A stretch of 44,127 nt of DNA from positions 1 through 44,127 of the forward strand of contig JAKEFB010000224.1 of assembly GCA_022616275.1 (NCBI GenBank), in the 5' to 3' direction. Below are positions 32,168-39,461 of this stretch, in pieces; within the stretch, counting starts at the first letter, position 1, and each line of letters opens with the position of its first letter. This DNA comes from Chloroflexota bacterium. Lineage in GTDB: Bacteria > Chloroflexota > Anaerolineae > Promineifilales > Promineifilaceae. The notes under the pieces were generated by a model. It ran no database searches. It had not been told where the DNA came from and saw nothing but the letters and a program-made list of their open reading frames with translations. Made by a program: the position numbers and the translations under genes.

Positions 32168-33973
32168 TTACGCCCAAAGGATAAAAGCCAGGATGGCCAC
32201 GATCAGGGCGACGACAAAGGTCAGGGGGGTGCCCACGCGTAGGAAGTCGGTGAAGTGGTAGCGGCCGGGGCCGTAAATGAGCAGGTTGCCGTGGTGGCCC
32301 ACGGGCGTGAAGAACGAGGCGACGGCCGCCGTCGCTACAGTCACCACGAATGGCTCGGGTGGCTGCCCTAAAGCGGCAGCCAGGGCCACGGCCACCGGGG
32401 CCAGGAGGGCCGTGGTGGCCGCGTCGGACATCAGTTGGGTGACGATGGCTGTGCTCAGGAAGAGAAGCAGCAAAATCAGGATTGGGTTCCAACCGCCAAC
32501 GATCCGCTCCAGCCGGCCGGCCAGCAGCTCCGAGGTGCCGGTTTTGACCATCGCCAGCCCCAGGGGAATGGCCCCGGCAATGAAGACGTAAATGCGCGTA
32601 TCAATAGCCTGGTAGGCCTGGCGGCCGGTGACGCAGCCGGTGAGAACGACGGCCGCCGCTCCGGCTAGGAGGGCAATTTCAATCGGCAGGAGATTGAAGG
32701 CAGCCACTAGCACGGTGGCCAACACAATGCCCCCAGCCAGAGGCGCTTTATGGCGGCGCTGCGGTTCACCGTGGAAGGGGACGAGCATCAAGAAGGACAC
32801 GTTGCCAGCCAGGCGACTGAGGGCTTCCTCCTCGCCCAGCAAAACCAGCACATCGCCGACGCGAAGCCGGACGCGCGCCAGCTCAGCTCGAACCCAACCG
32901 CGCCGCCGCCACAGGCCAACGACCACGACGCCGTATTGTTGCCGGAAGTTCACCTGGCCCACGGTCCGGCCGACGAGATCGGAACCGGGAGCAACCACGG
33001 CCTGGACCAATCGGCTGGAGGCTCCGTCCTCATGGTTGTTACCTGTCGAAACCTCTTCGCCGTACTTTATTACCGGGTGCAACGCCAGGCCAGGCTCTTC
33101 CTGAATGGCGGCTATCTCGTCCGGTGTGGTCCGTACCAGTAGAACGTCGCCGGCCTGCAGCCGGCGCTGGCCGAACGGCCGGTTATGCGGCCGGCCATGC
33201 CGCAGCCAGGTAACCACCCGCAAGTGGTGGCCATCATTGGCCTCGATCTCGTCAACCGTCTGGTCAATAAAGGAGGAGTCAGGCAGGACGATGACTTCGG
33301 TGTAATATCCATCTAGCCGGAAGTGGTCCTGGCTATCGCCGCCTCCCTTGCGGTCGGGCAGCAAGAAGCGCCCAACTAGGAGCATAAACAGCGTTCCTGC
33401 AATCGAGATGGCCAGGCCAATGGGGGCAATGGAAAAGATGCTCAGCCCCGGCCGGTCGGCTTGGCGCAGGATGCTATCGGCAATGAGAAAGGCCGGCGCG
33501 CCCAGAATGGTGATAGCGGTGCCCAACGACGCGGCAAAGGACATGGGCATGAGCAGCCGGGAGGGAGTAATATTTTGTTCGCGGCTGAGTTTGAGCGTCA
33601 CTGGCAGCATGACGGCTGTGATAGTCACGTGATGGGTGAAGGCAGAGAGGGCGGCCACGGCCAGCATAATCACGGCCAACACTCGGTTATAGCCGTGGCC
33701 GGCCAGCCGGCCGATCCACCGCCCCAGCCGGTCCGACAGGCCGGTGCGGAAAAGGGCCTCGCTGAGGACAAAGATAGAGGCGACGACGATGGCCGGCTCG
33801 CTGCTGAAGCCGGAGAGTGCCTCTTCCGGCTGCAAGACTCCGGTGGCGGCCAGAGCAACGATGATGAGCACGGCCGTCAGGTCAATGCGGATGCGCTCGG
33901 TGAGTAGTAGAAGAAACGCTGCTAGCAGAATCAGCAGCAGCGTGAGTTGGGGCAAGGTCAGGCCGAGGAGCAT
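32168..33973 (-). CDS. SLC13/ArsB-type membrane transporter with two RCK_C (TrkA-C) domains
   Basis: The 601-residue protein has an N-terminal membrane half and a central soluble part with two TrkA-C domains (each closing with a (L)xxGDVL(L/V)(V/L) motif, near RRLQAGDVLLVR and VRLRVGDVLVLL). A C-terminal membrane half follows. This layout is common in bacterial SLC13-family permeases of sulfate or dicarboxylates. The paired substrate/sodium hairpin motifs, usually SNT-like, read THH (113-115) in the first half and SDA (about 516) in the second, so ion coupling may differ. AAGG precedes the ATG. A hairpin (34041-34068) separates it from the YggT gene upstream. Confidence 0.87.
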   Translation of the reverse strand: MLLGLTLPQLTLLLILLAAFLLLLTERIRIDLTAVLIIVALAATGVLQPEEALSGFSSEPAIVVASIFVLSEALFRTGLSDRLGRWIGRLAGHGYNRVLAVIMLAVAALSAFTHHVTITAVMLPVTLKLSREQNITPSRLLMPMSFAASLGTAITILGAPAFLIADSILRQADRPGLSIFSIAPIGLAISIAGTLFMLLVGRFLLPDRKGGGDSQDHFRLDGYYTEVIVLPDSSFIDQTVDEIEANDGHHLRVVTWLRHGRPHNRPFGQRRLQAGDVLLVRTTPDEIAAIQEEPGLALHPVIKYGEEVSTGNNHEDGASSRLVQAVVAPGSDLVGRTVGQVNFRQQYGVVVVGLWRRRGWVRAELARVRLRVGDVLVLLGEEEALSRLAGNVSFLMLVPFHGEPQRRHKAPLAGGIVLATVLVAAFNLLPIEIALLAGAAAVVLTGCVTGRQAYQAIDTRIYVFIAGAIPLGLAMVKTGTSELLAGRLERIVGGWNPILILLLLFLSTAIVTQLMSDAATTALLAPVAVALAAALGQPPEPFVVTVATAAVASFFTPVGHHGNLLIYGPGRYHFTDFLRVGTPLTFVVALIVAILAFILWA

Positions 33974-34040
33974 TCAACCCTTCCTAACTGCGGTTTAGCT
34001 ACGCCGGGTGGCCCGGCCTTCTGGGTAATAAGCGCGGCAG

Positions 34041-34068
34041 CAGGGACGCAGGATCTCCTGCGTCCCTG
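34041..34068. terminator. 13-bp hairpin between YggT and SLC13 genes
   Basis: Perfect 13-base arms (34041-34053 and 34056-34068) flank TC, 17 bases past the YggT stop. No minus-strand T-run follows; attenuation is likelier than full termination. Confidence 0.65.
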
Positions 34069-34084
34069 GCCGGTTTTCAATTAA

Positions 34085-34597
34085 CTAACGGCGGTCACGT
34101 TGGTAAACGGTGACGCTGCGTGAGCCGGATGGTGTGAAGATGAGATACATTAGCTTGATGAATGCCCAGGCAGCTACCGGGTAGACGAGCAGGGCGATAA
34201 ACGAGCTGATCTCCAGGACCATGCCTGTGCTGGTTGAAGGGGTTACGGTCAGCCCCAGGAACGGCCACACGAAGAGTTCGGTGATGCCGTAAACCAGTTG
34301 GGCAAAAGGGTTGCTGGGGTTAGCGGCGATCAACTTGAGGAAGATGCGCAGCGCAATCATTAGTTCCAGCAGGCCGGTGGCCAGCCAGACCAATTGCGCC
34401 ACCCGGGAAAGGATTGAGGCCCGCTCCGCGCCGACGTCTTCGATGACACGTTCGCTATATTCGTCTCCATTCGGTCCACGGACCACGCGCACGTGTTCGT
34501 GGCGTTCCACCGGGGCTATGTAATCGCCATCCCCCGGCAGGTTTTCTTCAATGATCTCCTCGCGGATCTCTGTTGAGCGTTTTTCAGATACGTCCAT
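34085..34597 (-). CDS. YggT-family membrane protein with acidic cytoplasmic N-terminus
   Basis: The protein has 170 residues from ATG 34597 (GGAG nearby; a TTG five codons upstream is also open). About 65 charged residues precede two membrane segments: LVWLATGLLELMIALRIFLKLI and ISSFIALLVYPVAAWAFIKLMYLIF. Between them lies PSNPFAQLVYGITELFVWPF, the conserved YggT/YlmG motif. Family members are linked to envelope, osmotic or division functions, without defined chemistry. It follows the emfourin-like lipoprotein gene by 26 bases and belongs with the PRC-barrel protein in one transcript. Its upstream spacer contains the AATCTCCAATCTCTAATCTC phrase that recurs elsewhere. Confidence 0.83.
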   Translation of the reverse strand: MDVSEKRSTEIREEIIEENLPGDGDYIAPVERHEHVRVVRGPNGDEYSERVIEDVGAERASILSRVAQLVWLATGLLELMIALRIFLKLIAANPSNPFAQLVYGITELFVWPFLGLTVTPSTSTGMVLEISSFIALLVYPVAAWAFIKLMYLIFTPSGSRSVTVYQRDRR

Positions 34598-34623
34598 TTC
34601 TTTAATCTCCAATCTCTAATCTC

Positions 34624-35235
34624 TTACTGAGTGGGGGTGCTGACAAACTGTTCGATGAGCCTGATGACCTGCCAGAGTGCTTCCGGCGCTTCAGGCGCAT
34701 TTTCAATGGCCGTTACCGTATGTACTTGCTCGCAATCGCGCACGGTAACGGTGTAGATGAAAAGGTCGCAGCAGGTGTTTTCGGGAACGTAGCGGCGCTC
34801 CAGGTCAAAGAAACTGGCCGCTGCGGCCGCCGCCACCGTCCCGTTGACCAGTTCCGGCGCTACCTGCCAGCTTTCGCCGGTGTCTTTGGTAATCTGGCCG
34901 TCGGCGTAGATGGTCCAGGTGTCCATTACCCCGGCAAACCCTCCTGACTTTTGAAAAAGGATGACAGCTCCTTCGGGAAGGATGGTTTCTTCCCCCTCGA
35001 CTTCGATGGGAACGGCCGGCAGTTCAGGACACTCATTCACAGCCACTTCGGTCAGCGCCGGCGCGGCCGTGGCGGCCACGTTGGTCAGAACGGGGGCGGC
35101 CGTGGCCGAGATTTCCGTAGCCGCCGATTCCACCGTTTGCTCCAGGGTAGGCACGCTTCCGGGCTCGCCGGCCGGGGTATTGCACGCCACCAGAAGGAAA
35201 ATCACTAAGAGCAGAAACAGGTGTCTTTTCGTCAT
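34624..35235 (-). CDS. Lipoprotein with an emfourin-like (metalloprotease inhibitor) domain
   Basis: The 203-residue protein has a lipoprotein signal ending LLVAC (Cys18) and an Ala/Thr linker that repeats TAAPxLT. A C-terminal domain has ILFQKSGGFAGV, followed by a DTWTIYADG strand and then LFIYTVTVRDCEQVHTV. The (F)xxSGGFAG strand and the late YTVTVxD strand resemble emfourin/protealin-type inhibitors of thermolysin-like proteases, though Cys-Cys (near ENTCCDLF) is an addition. I infer a surface protease inhibitor or a binding domain of that fold. It overlaps the PRC-barrel gene by 4 bases and leads into the YggT gene. Confidence 0.68.
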   Translation of the reverse strand: MTKRHLFLLLVIFLLVACNTPAGEPGSVPTLEQTVESAATEISATAAPVLTNVAATAAPALTEVAVNECPELPAVPIEVEGEETILPEGAVILFQKSGGFAGVMDTWTIYADGQITKDTGESWQVAPELVNGTVAAAAAASFFDLERRYVPENTCCDLFIYTVTVRDCEQVHTVTAIENAPEAPEALWQVIRLIEQFVSTPTQ

Positions 35236-35864
35236 AATGCTTTCAACTCTTCTTTGGTTGCTCTGAGATGAATCCCAGTCTCACTGATACGGTCAATCAA
35301 TGAAGCCGGGATAGCCAACTCATCGCCAGACACCAGGCCGTGGTGCGAGATCAGATGGGTGATGCGGCCGGTATCGGCATCTACCACGACGTGATCCAGC
35401 TTGCCGACAGCGCCGTTATGGTTCTTAAGGGGAGTTCCCCGCTCAATCATGATCAGGCCGGAAGCAACACCTTCATGTATTTCTTCGTGAACGAGCGGAT
35501 AATTGGACGGCAGCGGTCTCCGGCCCGGCTGCAAATTGGGGGTAACGACGTCGGCCGAGGGAACAGCGGCCGGCTTGGCCGGTTGGCGCACCCGCCCGCC
35601 AGGAGCCACAGCTACGGCAAACTCCTTGTACTCAGGATAAGTAGCCAACTCCTCACTGTTGATGGTCAGGGTGATGTCGTCGGCCGTGGTGGCTTTCACC
35701 AGGGAGGCCGGAAAGACGCGAGCGTGTTTGAGCAGGAAACCTTCTTCTACGACCAGGTCGCGTACCTGCCAGCTTTCCGGGTCTACCGATAACTTGACCA
35801 GCTTGCCACACTTGCCGTCGGTGCAGTGAACCTGGGCGCCAAAGTGATAATCAAGCCTGTTCAT
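35232..35864 (-). CDS. PRC-barrel domain protein
   Basis: The 210-residue cytoplasmic protein has two PRC-barrel-like halves. The first begins FGAQVHCTDGKCGKLVKLSVDPE, and the second has RGTPLKNHNGAVGKLDHVVVDADTGRI. A charged linker with PLVHEEIHEGV lies between them. PRC-barrels occur in RNA-processing proteins and as stand-alone envelope or stress proteins; no active site is expected. GGAGG stands 6 bases before the ATG. It is the first gene of the minus-strand envelope cluster and its stop overlaps the next start (ATGA). The role is inferred only from this company. Confidence 0.8.
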   Translation of the reverse strand: MNRLDYHFGAQVHCTDGKCGKLVKLSVDPESWQVRDLVVEEGFLLKHARVFPASLVKATTADDITLTINSEELATYPEYKEFAVAVAPGGRVRQPAKPAAVPSADVVTPNLQPGRRPLPSNYPLVHEEIHEGVASGLIMIERGTPLKNHNGAVGKLDHVVVDADTGRITHLISHHGLVSGDELAIPASLIDRISETGIHLRATKEELKAL

Positions 35865-36177
35865 ACTGTACCTCCATTCTCAATGGCCTGGTTTTAGGCC
35901 CCGGCATCCCCGGTACGTCGTTAGCTAAGGGCACTATGGCCATTTTAGGTTCAGCATAACAAAGTCAAGGCGGCCGTGTCATGTATCAGGGCATAGGAGC
36001 GAGATATGCTTTCGGTTATATCTGTCCTATAGGATTGGACGCCTGGTGGACGGCCGCCGGTTATAGCCGCTTCCACTTTATTGAGTAATCGGGTAATTGG
36101 AGATCGGAGATCAGAGATTGAAGATTGGTGATTTGGTGGGGTGGGGTAGATAATAGAGGGAGCTTGCCGGTTATTTC
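35865..36177. other. Divergent spacer between PRC-barrel gene and response regulator gene
   Basis: These 313 bases should hold both promoters. On the minus strand TTGACT (35963-35968) and TAAAAT (35942-35947) are only 15 bases apart, so that pair is weak. A GGAGATC/AGAGATT-type repeat lies at 36097-36130. I see no RNA gene or reading frame. Confidence 0.4.
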
Positions 36178-36894
36178 ATGAACGAGAACAAACGGATCCT
36201 GTTGGTAGACGACGACCCGGGGATTCAGGCCAGCCTGGCGGCATTCCTCGGCCGGGCGGGTTTTGCCGTCACCACGGCCGCGGATGGGGAACAGGCCCTG
36301 GCCCTGTTGGACAAAGGCCGCCCCGATCTGGTCATTCTGGACGTGCTCATGCCCCGGCTGGACGGCCGGGAGACGTTGCGGCGGTTGCGCCGGGCCGGTA
36401 ATTGGACGCCGGTGATTTTGCTGACCCAGGTGGGCGAAGCGGCCGAACGGGCGATGGCCCTGGAGGAAGGGGCCGACGATTACATTAACAAGCCGTTTGA
36501 GCCGCAGGAACTGGTGGCGCGGATACGGGCCGTTTTGCGCCGGGCTAACCCGGACATGCCGCCCTTAAGCGCTGCCTGGCTGCTGGTTAGCGGCGAGCTG
36601 CGCCTGGACCGCCGGGCGCGGCGGGTCAGCCTGGGCGGCCGACCGCTTGAGTTGACGCCCAAGGAGCTGCTCTTGCTGGAGTACTTGATGACCCACCCGG
36701 ACGAGCTGATCGGCCGGGAACGGTTGCTGGACGTGGTCTGGGGCTGGGAGAAGGCCGTGGCCACGCGAGCCGTGGATGCCCGCATTGCCGAGCTGCGCCG
36801 GGCGCTTGGAGACGATACCACCCACCCGCTCTATATTGAAACCGTGGCCGGCCTCGGCTACCGTTACATCCGGCCGGTGGAACGCGGGTCATGA
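36178..36894 (+). CDS. OmpR-family response regulator
   Basis: The 238-residue protein has a receiver domain (about 5-118) with the acidic pair D11/D12, phosphoacceptor D55 in VILDVLMPR, the threonine in ILLTQ and lysine in INKPFEP. A winged-helix DNA-binding domain follows (about 135-232, with LTPKELLLLEYLMTHPDELIGRERLLDVVWG). OmpR-type regulators bind direct repeats about 10-11 bases apart. It overlaps the kinase gene by 4 bases. TGTTAC-type repeats upstream of the lipoprotein gene at 37979 are a possible target. Whether it is the PhoP that reads the two PhoP boxes cannot be told from sequence alone. Confidence 0.92.
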   Translation: MNENKRILLVDDDPGIQASLAAFLGRAGFAVTTAADGEQALALLDKGRPDLVILDVLMPRLDGRETLRRLRRAGNWTPVILLTQVGEAAERAMALEEGADDYINKPFEPQELVARIRAVLRRANPDMPPLSAAWLLVSGELRLDRRARRVSLGGRPLELTPKELLLLEYLMTHPDELIGRERLLDVVWGWEKAVATRAVDARIAELRRALGDDTTHPLYIETVAGLGYRYIRPVERGS

Positions 36895-37838
36895 GTCGGC
36901 GCTGGCTGCTGGCAACCGTTCTGGCCGGGCTGCCGGCTCTGATCGGCCTGGCGTTGTGGCTGGCCCTCCGGCTGGGCTGGCTGCCGGATTACCTCATTTA
37001 CCTGCGCAGCAACCTGGGCCGCCTACTGCTGCTGGCCGGCCTGGCTTTATCGCTCCTGGCCGGGGCTGCTGTGATCCTCGCGGCCGCCCTGCAACGCCGC
37101 TCTGGCCAACAGGTGGCCCAGGTGCAGACCCAGGCCGCGCTCCAGCGCCGCCAGTTCCTGCAGCGCCTGGACCACGAATTGAAAAACCCTTTGACTGCCC
37201 TGCAGGTGGAGCTGGCCAATCTTGGTGCGGAGGGCGGGCCGCCGGCGAGTGGCGAGCCGTCTCTAGCCGGGCAGCACTCCGGCCCGCCGGAGCGGCTAAA
37301 GGAACAGATATTGCGGCTGAATGAACTGGTCATCCAATTGCGAAAATTGGGTGAGCTGGAGACGGTGGCCATTGAGCATGAGCCTGTCCGGGTAGACGAC
37401 TTGTTGAGCGAGCTGGTCGCCGAGTTCCAAACTGGCGACGCCGGCGCGCAGCGCCACATGACCCTGAGCCTGCCCCAGGTGCCGTGGCCGTTGCCGGAGG
37501 TAGCCGGCGACGCCGATCTGCTCTACCTGGCGCTGCGCAACCTCCTGGGCAACGCGGTTAAATTCACGCGCCCTGGCGACGCCATCCAGGTCAGGGCTTT
37601 TGAAGACTCGACCCAGGTCATTGTCGAGATCGCCGATAAGGGACCGGGTATTCCCCCTGATGAGGCGCCTTACGTCTGGGATGAGCTGTTCCGGGGGCAG
37701 ATGGCCCGCGGCCTGCCGGGCAGCGGGCTGGGACTGGCCCTGGTCAAGGCCATCGTCGAGCGCCACGGCGGCCAGGTCGGCCTGCGCAGCCGGCTGAACC
37801 AGGGCACGGTTGTCACCGTTCGCCTGCCCAGGGTGTAA
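36891..37838 (+). CDS. Sensor histidine kinase with minimal external loop
   Basis: The 315-residue protein has two membrane helices (about 8-28 and 43-66) separated by only some 14 residues, so there is no external sensor domain. A short coiled segment leads to the HisKA motif LDHELKNPLTAL with phosphoacceptor H95. The ATPase domain has NLLGNAVKFT (N box), DKGPGIPP (G1) and GSGLGLALVKAI (G2). Kinases of this intramembrane-sensing type usually detect envelope stress through partner membrane proteins. It is translationally coupled to the response regulator (ATGA overlap) and phosphorylates it at D55. Confidence 0.9.
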   Translation: MSRRWLLATVLAGLPALIGLALWLALRLGWLPDYLIYLRSNLGRLLLLAGLALSLLAGAAVILAAALQRRSGQQVAQVQTQAALQRRQFLQRLDHELKNPLTALQVELANLGAEGGPPASGEPSLAGQHSGPPERLKEQILRLNELVIQLRKLGELETVAIEHEPVRVDDLLSELVAEFQTGDAGAQRHMTLSLPQVPWPLPEVAGDADLLYLALRNLLGNAVKFTRPGDAIQVRAFEDSTQVIVEIADKGPGIPPDEAPYVWDELFRGQMARGLPGSGLGLALVKAIVERHGGQVGLRSRLNQGTVVTVRLPRV

Positions 37839-37872
37839 CGATCCTGTTACCAGCCGTACCTGGGCTGTTACC
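37834..37872 (+). promoter_or_regulatory. Candidate response-regulator binding repeats upstream of the lipoprotein gene
   Basis: TGTAAC (37834), TGTTAC (37845), a weaker CGTACC (37855) and TGTTAC (37866) recur every 10-11 bases. The first overlaps the end of the kinase gene. OmpR-type proteins bind repeats of this spacing. The pattern differs in sequence from the TTAACA PhoP boxes. Confidence 0.35.
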
Positions 37873-37978
37873 GGTTGAGCATACACCAGCAACGTTCTGA
37901 GTATAGGATTTAGATATTCCGCCTGGTCGAAATTCAGCCGGGCAGAACGAGAATCTTATACAGAACAAGAGGTGTCAA

Positions 37979-38611
37979 ATGTCTACCAAAACAACCCGTT
38001 TTCTGGCCCTTCTGGCCTTTTTGCTCCTGTTCGTCGCCGGCTGCGCCGCGCCAGACGAAGTTTTTGAAGTGCAGGTCGAGCCTGTGGCCGAGAGCACGCC
38101 GGCCGCGACAGTATTGGACGAGGTGCAGCCGGTCCTGGAAGCGATCCTGAGCGGCAGCATTGACGGCCGCCGCGCCCTGGTGGAGTACGTGACCACAGCC
38201 TGCACCACCGCCGACGGCCTGGGCGGGCCGCCCAAATGCGTTGAAGTGGAGACCGACGGCACACCGGTCCAGGTCTTCCCGGCCGGCGGCCCGGAGACTA
38301 GCTTTGTCCGGCCGGCCGAGATTGACAATACGCTCAACTTCACGGTCAAGGGGCTATATGCTGTCTACGAGACGGTGCCGGCAGCGGACCAGCCTGACTA
38401 TTGGCCGGCCGGCGAGTACGCCCTGTTGTTTGAGCGCGACCAGAACGATTACCCGCTGCCCATCGTCGCCATCGTCCAGGATGGCAGGCTGGTACGCCTG
38501 GAATATTACATGGGCGTGCAGGCGGCCGAGGTACTGGGCCGGGTCCCTGTGAATCAGGTCGTGATCCAGCCGCAAGAGGCGCAGGAACTGACGGCCGAGA
38601 TGCAGCCGTAG
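37979..38611 (+). CDS. Lipoprotein of unknown function
   Basis: The 210-residue protein has a lipoprotein signal ending FVAGC (Cys22). AAGAGGTG precedes the ATG. The mature part begins with an acidic segment and carries VLEAILSGSIDGRRALVEYVT, a pair of cysteines (in TTACTTADG and PPKCVEV) and a beta-rich domain with GLYAVYETVPAAD and EYALLFERDQNDYPLPIVAIVQDGRLVRLEYYM. I do not recognise the family. It lies 140 bases after the kinase gene behind TGTTAC repeats, so it may be the main target of that two-component system and act in its sensing. Confidence 0.72.
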   Translation: MSTKTTRFLALLAFLLLFVAGCAAPDEVFEVQVEPVAESTPAATVLDEVQPVLEAILSGSIDGRRALVEYVTTACTTADGLGGPPKCVEVETDGTPVQVFPAGGPETSFVRPAEIDNTLNFTVKGLYAVYETVPAADQPDYWPAGEYALLFERDQNDYPLPIVAIVQDGRLVRLEYYMGVQAAEVLGRVPVNQVVIQPQEAQELTAEMQP

Positions 38612-38617
38612 TTCGTA

Positions 38618-38661
38618 ATTGGTTATTGGTTATTGGCGAGCGCCAATAACCAATAACCAAT
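38618..38661. repeat. 21-bp perfect palindrome of ATTGGTT type
   Basis: Two perfect 21-base arms (38618-38638 and 38641-38661) flank AG. They are made of tandem ATTGGTT units. It lies between the convergent ends of the lipoprotein gene (38611) and lutC (38677) and can stop transcription from both sides. A degenerate copy is at 24371-24421. Confidence 0.85.
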
Positions 38662-38676
38662 AACTTAACAACACGT

Positions 38677-39303
38677 TTACCCAAACAGGATAGCAATAAA
38701 CCGCTTTGGCCCATGCACCCCAATGGCCATCGTCTGCTCGATGTCGGCCGTTTTGCTGGGGCCGCTGATGAGGGTCATGGCGGCCGGGAGCGAGCCCTGG
38801 CGAGTGGCAGCCCAGGTGAAGAGGTCGGTGGTCAGGCAAGCCAGGGGGACCAGGGCGACGTGGACGGGGGGCAGGAGAGGGGTCAGCCGGCTGCGGCCGG
38901 GACCGCTGGCCACCACGACCGTGCCCGTCTCGGCCAGGGCGGCCACTGCGCCGCTCACCCCCAGGTCGGCGGTGATGCAAAAGGCGCGGAACTCCTCGGC
39001 GTTATCCCCCGCTATGCGCCAGTCCACCATTGGCCAGCGGCCGGCCAGGTCTACCTCGTTGAGCGGCGGTTCGTCGTTGGCCACGGCCGTGCTTACCTCC
39101 ACCTCCCGCAAAATATCATCCAGGCAGGCCAGCGCCCCCGCCAGGTCGGCCGCCCGGCGCGCCTCCCCTTTGGCCGCCACCAGCGCCTCACAGAAGCGGC
39201 CGGCCAGGTCCTCGAAATCGCGACGCGAACGCCAGGGAGCCGGCAACTCCGCCGGCCGCGCCTGCCCCCGTAATCGCCTCAGAATCTCCTCACGAGCGTC
39301 CAT
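38677..39303 (-). CDS. lutC: LutC-type LUD-domain protein of L-lactate oxidation
   Basis: The 208-residue cytoplasmic protein has the LUD (lactate utilisation) fold. It shows FCITADLGVSGAVAALAETGTVV, a conserved segment in LutC/YkgG, followed by SRLTPLLPPVHVALVPLACL and ending ISGPSKTADIEQTMAIGVHGP. It works with LutA and LutB to oxidise L-lactate to pyruvate. It is third in the minus-strand lut set, separated from lutB by 153 bases filled with dispersed repeats. The Shine-Dalgarno is weak. Confidence 0.9.
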   Translation of the reverse strand: MDAREEILRRLRGQARPAELPAPWRSRRDFEDLAGRFCEALVAAKGEARRAADLAGALACLDDILREVEVSTAVANDEPPLNEVDLAGRWPMVDWRIAGDNAEEFRAFCITADLGVSGAVAALAETGTVVVASGPGRSRLTPLLPPVHVALVPLACLTTDLFTWAATRQGSLPAAMTLISGPSKTADIEQTMAIGVHGPKRFIAILFG

Positions 39304-39321
39304 GGGGACTCACCAGGGAAT

Positions 39322-39401
39322 CGCGAATGGCACGAATAGCCGAATGACGCGAATAAGTTTTTATAAACATTCGCGACATTCGTTCATTCGCGTTATTCGC
39401 G
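39322..39401. repeat. CGAAT-type imperfect inverted repeat between lutB and lutC
   Basis: A 35-base left arm (39322-39356) and right arm (39367-39401) are built of CGAAT units spaced about 9 bases (CGCGAAT, ACGAAT, CCGAAT, CGCGAAT). They match each other at most positions. A TTTTTATAAA-like loop lies between them. Confidence 0.75.
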
Positions 39402-39415
39402 TTTTTCTTATTGAA

Positions 39416-39461
39416 CTTGGCGTGAACTTTGGCCTGCCAAACTCTGCGTCTTTGCGTCAAA
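39416..39461. repeat. Dispersed 46-base repeat, copy 2, containing the lutB stop codon
   Basis: This is an inverted copy of 25450-25495 (42 of 46 identical). The hairpin core here reads ACTTTGGC-CT-GCCAAACT. The TGA of lutB (39457-39459) sits at bases 3-5 of the element, read on the minus strand. Confidence 0.85.
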
